Below, piece after piece: positions 60,310 to 64,000 of a stretch of 64,000 nt of DNA. The translations under genes and the position numbers were made by a program. Source of the stretch: Streptomyces cathayae (lineage in GTDB: Bacteria; Actinomycetota; Actinomycetes; Streptomycetales; Streptomycetaceae); assembly GCF_029760955.1 (NCBI RefSeq), contig NZ_CP121682.1, positions 806,001 to 870,000 on the forward strand, in the 5' to 3' direction. Under the pieces are notes generated by a model. The model ran no database searches. It was not told the DNA's origin and worked only from the letters and a program-made list of their open reading frames with translations. Within the stretch, counting starts at the first letter, position 1, and the number at the start of each line of letters is the position of its first letter.

Positions 60310-61205
60310 CGGGCCCCTTCCTCGGGTTCCTCGGGCTCGTCCTTGCCCTCGTGTGCGTGTCCGTCCGGCACGATCCGGCGCAGCCGTCCCGGTGGCGTCG
60401 CCCGCTTGCGCCATTCGCGGGGGTAGCCCACGGACACCTCCTCGAAGGGGACGCCGTCCCGGCGGGTGCTGCGCGGGATGTGGAGATGTCCGTAGACCAT
60501 CGTGTGGACGTTGAACCTGCGGTGCCAGTCGTCGGTCAGCTCGGTGCCGCACCACATGGCGAACTCGGGGTACCACAGGACGTCCGTGGGATGCCGGTGC
60601 AGCGGGTAGTGGTTGACGAGGACGACGGGCAGGTCGTCCGGCAGTTCGGCGAGCCGGCGTCCGGTCTCCTCGACCCGGGCCCGGCACCAGGCCTCCCGGC
60701 TCGGGTACGGGTCGGGGTGCAGCAGGTGCTCGTCGGTGCAGACGACGCCGGTGCCGTGCGCGTACGCCAGCCCCTCGTCCTTGGTGGCGCAGCCGGCGGG
60801 CAGGAACGTGTAGTCGTACAGCAGGAACAGCGGGGCCACGGCCACCGGACCGCCGGGGCCGTCCCAGACGGGATAGGGGTCCTCGGGGGTGGTCACGCCG
60901 AGTTCCCGGCACTGTTCGACGAGGTGGTCGTAGCGGGCGACGCCGCGCAGGGTGACGGTGTCCCTCGGGTGGGTCCACAGTTCGTGGTTGCCGGGTGCCC
61001 AGAGGACCTTCCGGAACCGGCCGGCGAGTGTCTTGAGCGCCCAGCGGATGTCGTCCACCGTCTCCGCGACGTCCCCGGCCACGAGGAGCCAGTCCTCGTC
61101 CGACCCGGGGCGCATCCGCTCGACCAGCGCACGGTTCTCGTCGTAACCGATGTGCAGGTCGCTGATCGCCCACATCTGTCCGTCGCCACCGGCCGTGGAC
61201 GTCAC
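60306..61205 (-). CDS. Calcineurin-like metallophosphoesterase
   Basis: 299 residues from GTG 61205, with GGAGG 7 bases upstream. The dinuclear metal motifs are complete: MWAISDLHIGY, VAGDVAETVDD, WAPGNHELWTHP, VVLVNHYPLHRHPTD and MVYGHLHIPRST. Substrate unknown; the fold covers phosphodiesterases, protein phosphatases and nucleotidases. The acidic tail (GKDEPEEPEE) is followed by the coupled PPTase start. Its strict coupling to the PPTase suggests a shared role, for example removal or recycling of phosphopantetheine-related compounds, but that is speculation. Confidence 0.88.
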   Translation of the reverse strand: MTSTAGGDGQMWAISDLHIGYDENRALVERMRPGSDEDWLLVAGDVAETVDDIRWALKTLAGRFRKVLWAPGNHELWTHPRDTVTLRGVARYDHLVEQCRELGVTTPEDPYPVWDGPGGPVAVAPLFLLYDYTFLPAGCATKDEGLAYAHGTGVVCTDEHLLHPDPYPSREAWCRARVEETGRRLAELPDDLPVVLVNHYPLHRHPTDVLWYPEFAMWCGTELTDDWHRRFNVHTMVYGHLHIPRSTRRDGVPFEEVSVGYPREWRKRATPPGRLRRIVPDGHAHEGKDEPEEPEEGAR

Positions 61206-61564
61206 TCTTCGCCTCCTGGGGATGAACGGACAACCCGTACGGACAGCATGCACCCCCCGGGCTCTTCGAGCAGGGAGAACCCGGTGTCCGCGGACTTTCC
61301 CTGGGGATCACATCCGTGCCGCCCGGACGAGGGCGGTTCTCCCGGAGCCCCCCGCGCCTCCCCCGTGGCTCCCTGTGTCTCCCCGTGTCTCCCGGGAACC
61401 CGTGACACGCCCGTGGTTCGGTCCCGGGTGCCGAAGCCGTATCATCGGCCCCGACACCACCGTGACGAGGAGCCCTTCACACAGGGCCGTTCGGTGACCC
61501 TCCACACCCTTTGCCCGGGCACGGGCCGCTGAGGCCTGCCCGCATACCGTGAAAGGCGGCCTGC
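61206..61564. other. Intergenic between divergent phosphoesterase and ATP-grasp genes
   Basis: About 360 bases. TATCAT at 61440-61445 is the best -10 candidate for the plus-strand gene; its -35 element is weak. Short imperfect repeats of tccc(t/c)gtgtctcc lie near 61370-61395. No CDS recognised. Confidence 0.35.
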
Positions 61565-62716
61565 ATGGCCTCATGCGTACGCGTATGGCTCAACCGCACG
61601 TACGCGGAGAACGTGTTCTTCATCGATCAGGTGAGAAGGAATCCCCACGATCGGGCCGTCGAGATCCATGCCACGCACGGCGACCCCGACTCCCCCGTAC
61701 TGGCCGCGGCCGACACCGCCGAGCTGGAACCCGAGAACCTGTCCCCGGCGGCGTACGTCGAGTACGCGCTCGCCCAGTGTGCGCGGCGCGGCATCGACGT
61801 GTTCGTGCCCCGGCTGCACCAGGGGGCCGTCGTCGCGCACCGCGCGGAGTTCGAGGCGGCCGGTACGGCGCTGCTGGCGCCGCCGCCCGAGGCCGTGGCC
61901 GTCTTCCACGACAAGGCGATCGCCTACGAGGCCGTGCAGGCGATCGGGGTGTCCGTGCCGCCGTGGTGGCGGGTGCGGTCGGCGGACGAGCTGGTGCGTG
62001 CCGTGGAGGAGCTGGAGGCGCTGGGGTACCGGGCGTGCTTCAAGCCCGCCTCCGGCGCGGGCGGTGTGGGCTTCCGGGTGATCACCCGTGCCCCCTTCGG
62101 CCTCGGGCAGCTGAGCGGTTTCCCCAGCTCGCAGGTGCCGCTCGATCTGGTGGTGGCGGCGGTGCGGCAGGCGGAGAAGCCGGTGGACTGGCTGGTGATG
62201 CCGGTGCTCGAGGAGCCGGAGGTGTCGGTGGACTGCCTCACCGGGACGGACAACCGGGTCCGGCTGTCCGTCGGCCGCACCAAGAACGGCCGCCGCAGGG
62301 GGTTCACCCTGCACGAGCGGTGGCTGGAGCCGGCCCGGCGGATCGCGGAGGGTTTCGGCCTGCACCACCTGTCCAACATCCAGTTCCGGATGTTCGGCGA
62401 ACAGCCGGTGCTGATGGACGTCAACACCCGCCCGGCCGGTGGCCTGCACCAGCTGTCGCTGTGCGGGGTGAACGCGCCGTGGGCCGCCGTGCGGCTGGCG
62501 CTCGGCGAGGACCCGGGCGAGATCTCCCCGCCGTTCCTGGGCCAGGACTACTCGGTGGTGTCCGGCCCGCGTCCGCTGCGTCCCGTGTCGGCGCCGCAGC
62601 GGCTCCCCGACCTGCCCGCGGAGCTGCCCGCGCCCGCGCTGAGCGGTGTGCCGGCCGCGGCGGTGGCCGGGGACGCCGTGGCCGGTGGCCCGGCCTGGGG
62701 CCCGGGCCACCGGTAG
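61565..62716 (+). CDS. ATP-grasp domain protein
   Basis: 383 residues from ATG 61565, with AAAGGCGG upstream. N-terminal segment VRVWLNRTYAENVFFIDQVR is a pre-ATP-grasp-like domain. The ATP-binding part has FHDKAIAYEAVQAIGVSVP, YRACFKPASGAGGVGFRVI and the adenine loop WLVMPVLEEPEVSVDCLT; metal ligands lie in NIQFRMFGEQPVLMDVNTRP. ATP-grasp ligases join a carboxylate to an amine or thiol through an acyl phosphate; the substrate is not evident. A proline/alanine-rich tail of about 45 residues ends the protein within a hairpin. Single gene, divergent from the phosphoesterase. Confidence 0.88.
   Translation: MASCVRVWLNRTYAENVFFIDQVRRNPHDRAVEIHATHGDPDSPVLAAADTAELEPENLSPAAYVEYALAQCARRGIDVFVPRLHQGAVVAHRAEFEAAGTALLAPPPEAVAVFHDKAIAYEAVQAIGVSVPPWWRVRSADELVRAVEELEALGYRACFKPASGAGGVGFRVITRAPFGLGQLSGFPSSQVPLDLVVAAVRQAEKPVDWLVMPVLEEPEVSVDCLTGTDNRVRLSVGRTKNGRRRGFTLHERWLEPARRIAEGFGLHHLSNIQFRMFGEQPVLMDVNTRPAGGLHQLSLCGVNAPWAAVRLALGEDPGEISPPFLGQDYSVVSGPRPLRPVSAPQRLPDLPAELPAPALSGVPAAAVAGDAVAGGPAWGPGHR
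62682..62713. terminator. 12-bp stem overlapping the ATP-grasp gene end
   Basis: CCGGTGGCCCGG (62682-62693) and CCGGGCCACCGG (62702-62713) pair perfectly around 8 bases, ending just before the stop codon. It lies between convergent genes. Confidence 0.5.
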
Positions 62717-62780
62717 GGTCGGCCGGCCGGCGTCACGGGTGGGGCGACCGGCTGCCCCGGTGCACACGGTGCGCGGGCGG

Positions 62781-64000
62781 TCAGTCCCGGTTCCGGTTCC
62801 GGTTCCGGTCCACCGCCAGCCGCAGGGTCAGCACCTGGAACGGACGCAGGGCCACGGGCACGCTGTCGCCGTCGGTGTCCGCCGGTTCCAGCGGCCGCTC
62901 CAGCAGGTCGGTCACCTGGGCCCCGCCGAGGGGGAAGCCGGTGCGCAGGGTGCCGGTGGCGCGTCCGCCGCGGGATTCGTAGAGGCGGACGACGACATCG
63001 CCGGAGGCGTCGTCGGCGAGCTTGACCGCCTCGACGGTCACGCCCTCGCCGTCCACCGAGACCACCGGGTCCGGTGCGCCCGCCGCCCGGGCCACGCGCA
63101 ACGGCAGGTTGAGCGCGTAGCCCTCCGCGACGGCGTCCTCGATGCGCGCGCCGGGCAGCAGCGCGTAGGTGAAGCGGTGCGTGCCCTGGTCGGCCCCGGG
63201 GTCCGGGATCCGCGGGGCGCGCACCAGGCTGAGGCGGACCGTCGTGGTCGTGCCCCCGTCGTCGCGGACCGTGCGGGTCACGTCGTGGCCGTAGGTCGAG
63301 TCGCTCAGGACGGCGACGCCGTAGCCGGGTTCGCCGAGGTGCACCCAGCGGTGGCCGGAGACCTCGAAACGGGCCGCCTCCCAGCTGGTGTTGGTGTGGG
63401 TGGGGCGCTGGACGTGACCGAACTGGATCTCCGCGGAGGAGTGCGGGGCCCGGATGTCGACCGGGAAGCCGGCCTTGAGGATCTTCTCGGCCTCGTGCCA
63501 GTCGATCTCGGTCTCGAAGTCGATCCGGGGGCTGCCGGCGCGCAGGGTGATCGTCTGGGTGATCCGTGAGCCGTTGCCGAAGGCGCGCTCCACCCGCACC
63601 GCGCAGGCCAGCGGGTCCCGGGCGACGACGGTGACGGAGCCGGCGGCGGGCAGCTCGGTGAACCGGTTCCGGTAGTGCTGGTCGATGTCCCAGGCGTCCC
63701 AGTGGTTGGGGAGGTCCGTGTGCAGCCGGAGCAGGTTGCCCGGACCGGCCAGCACCTCGCGGTCCGCGCGGAGGTCCCGGACGGACGCCAGTGTGCCGTC
63801 GTCCGCCAGCCGGACCCGCACCGTCCCGTTGTCGAGCACCCGTTCCGTGACGGTCACCGGCTGAGGGCGGGGGGAGCCGGCCGGTGCCGCCAGGGGTGCG
63901 CTGCCGTTCGCGGGCACGGTCGTCCACACCGGCGCTCCCCCGGGTGTCCGGACCACCTCGGCGCGGTCGTACGGGCTGGTGTTGAACACCCGGGGGCCGG
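62781..64000 (-). CDS. Glycoside hydrolase family 38 alpha-mannosidase, C-terminal part (start beyond window)
   Basis: About 406 visible residues; the N-terminal catalytic half lies past the window edge. The part seen is the beta-sandwich region of family 38 enzymes: VFNTSPYDRAEVV, GTLASVRDLRADREVLA, GNLLRLHTDLPNHWDAWDID, IDFETEIDWHEAEKILKAGF, AAPHSSAEIQFGHVQRPTH-like (PHSSAEIQFGHVQRPTHTN), and GYGVAVLSDSTYGHDV. These enzymes remove mannose from glycans or glycoproteins. The extreme C-terminus is DRNRNRNRD, encoded by a ccggtt repeat at 62787-62808. Confidence 0.88.
   Translation of the reverse strand, partial: GPRVFNTSPYDRAEVVRTPGGAPVWTTVPANGSAPLAAPAGSPRPQPVTVTERVLDNGTVRVRLADDGTLASVRDLRADREVLAGPGNLLRLHTDLPNHWDAWDIDQHYRNRFTELPAAGSVTVVARDPLACAVRVERAFGNGSRITQTITLRAGSPRIDFETEIDWHEAEKILKAGFPVDIRAPHSSAEIQFGHVQRPTHTNTSWEAARFEVSGHRWVHLGEPGYGVAVLSDSTYGHDVTRTVRDDGGTTTTVRLSLVRAPRIPDPGADQGTHRFTYALLPGARIEDAVAEGYALNLPLRVARAAGAPDPVVSVDGEGVTVEAVKLADDASGDVVVRLYESRGGRATGTLRTGFPLGGAQVTDLLERPLEPADTDGDSVPVALRPFQVLTLRLAVDRNRNRNRD
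62787..62808. repeat. Hexanucleotide repeat in the GH38 C-terminus
   Basis: ttccgg three times after an initial ccgg, in frame, encoding alternating Arg-Asn in the last residues of the mannosidase. A likely slippage site that can change the tail length without frameshift. Confidence 0.7.

Overview
The window is chromosomal DNA of a Streptomyces (or very close relative). GC content is very high with strong GC3 bias, many genes start with GTG or TTG, and the gene set is characteristic: an SsgA-like sporulation protein, a small two-domain laccase, a Wbl protein, LacI-type regulators and an LPFR-motif micro-protein. The order idi ... tex ... fadB/fadA ... ssgD ... ddaH ... small laccase ... pca ... 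Sfp-type PPTase resembles, from memory, the SCO6750-SCO6670 part of the S. coelicolor chromosome. No rRNA, tRNA, CRISPR array, insertion sequence, integrase or origin was recognised. About 51 protein genes are called; both window ends cut a gene (a CDP-alcohol phosphatidyltransferase-like membrane protein on the left, a GH38 alpha-mannosidase-like C-terminus on the right).

Layout. 1-13.9 kb: membrane lipid enzyme, CDF cation exporter, isopentenyl-diphosphate isomerase, serine-kinase-like ATPase, enoyl-CoA hydratase, LPFR micro-protein, Tex, an ABC-F ATPase, an uncharacterised protein, a BCCT transporter divergent from a MerR regulator. 14-20.2 kb: a beta-oxidation operon (AMACR-type CoA transferase/racemase, thiolase, FadB-like enzyme) divergent from a trans-acting enoyl reductase-like protein; the operon promoter carries a KstR-like box. 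20.2-27.6 kb: small conserved protein, endonuclease V, SsgD, SGNH hydrolase, a second ABC-F ATPase behind an attenuator-like leader, dimethylarginine dimethylaminohydrolase, an acyl-ACP desaturase under a triple operator, and a Wbl protein. 27.7-36.4 kb: LacI regulator, Tat-exported laccase, and divergently a secreted ThuA/sugar-dehydrogenase protein overlapping a secreted cupredoxin/Ig/DUF1080 protein, then a zinc alcohol dehydrogenase and a DUF3048 lipoprotein around a perfect 28-bp palindrome.

37.4-42.1 kb is the protocatechuate branch of the beta-ketoadipate pathway: the MarR regulator PcaV divergent from pcaH-pcaG-pcaB-pcaL, without pcaIJF. 42.1-49.3 kb holds a minisatellite, a large AAA ATPase of the LAL type lacking its HTH, a DUF2510 protein, a ferredoxin/Fe-S regulator/membrane-protein operon, and a DUF5996 protein. 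49.3-57.5 kb is an alpha-glucan utilisation locus: secreted beta-helix glycosidase (probably GH87), GH13 alpha-glucosidase, a three-component sugar ABC importer and its LacI regulator. 57.6-64 kb: a stand-alone MmyB-type ligand-binding protein divergent from an XRE-type protein, a possible gene remnant, a PPTase translationally coupled to a metallophosphoesterase, an ATP-grasp protein and the GH38 fragment. Most convergent gene pairs are separated by strong GC-rich hairpins; two carry purine-rich minisatellites.
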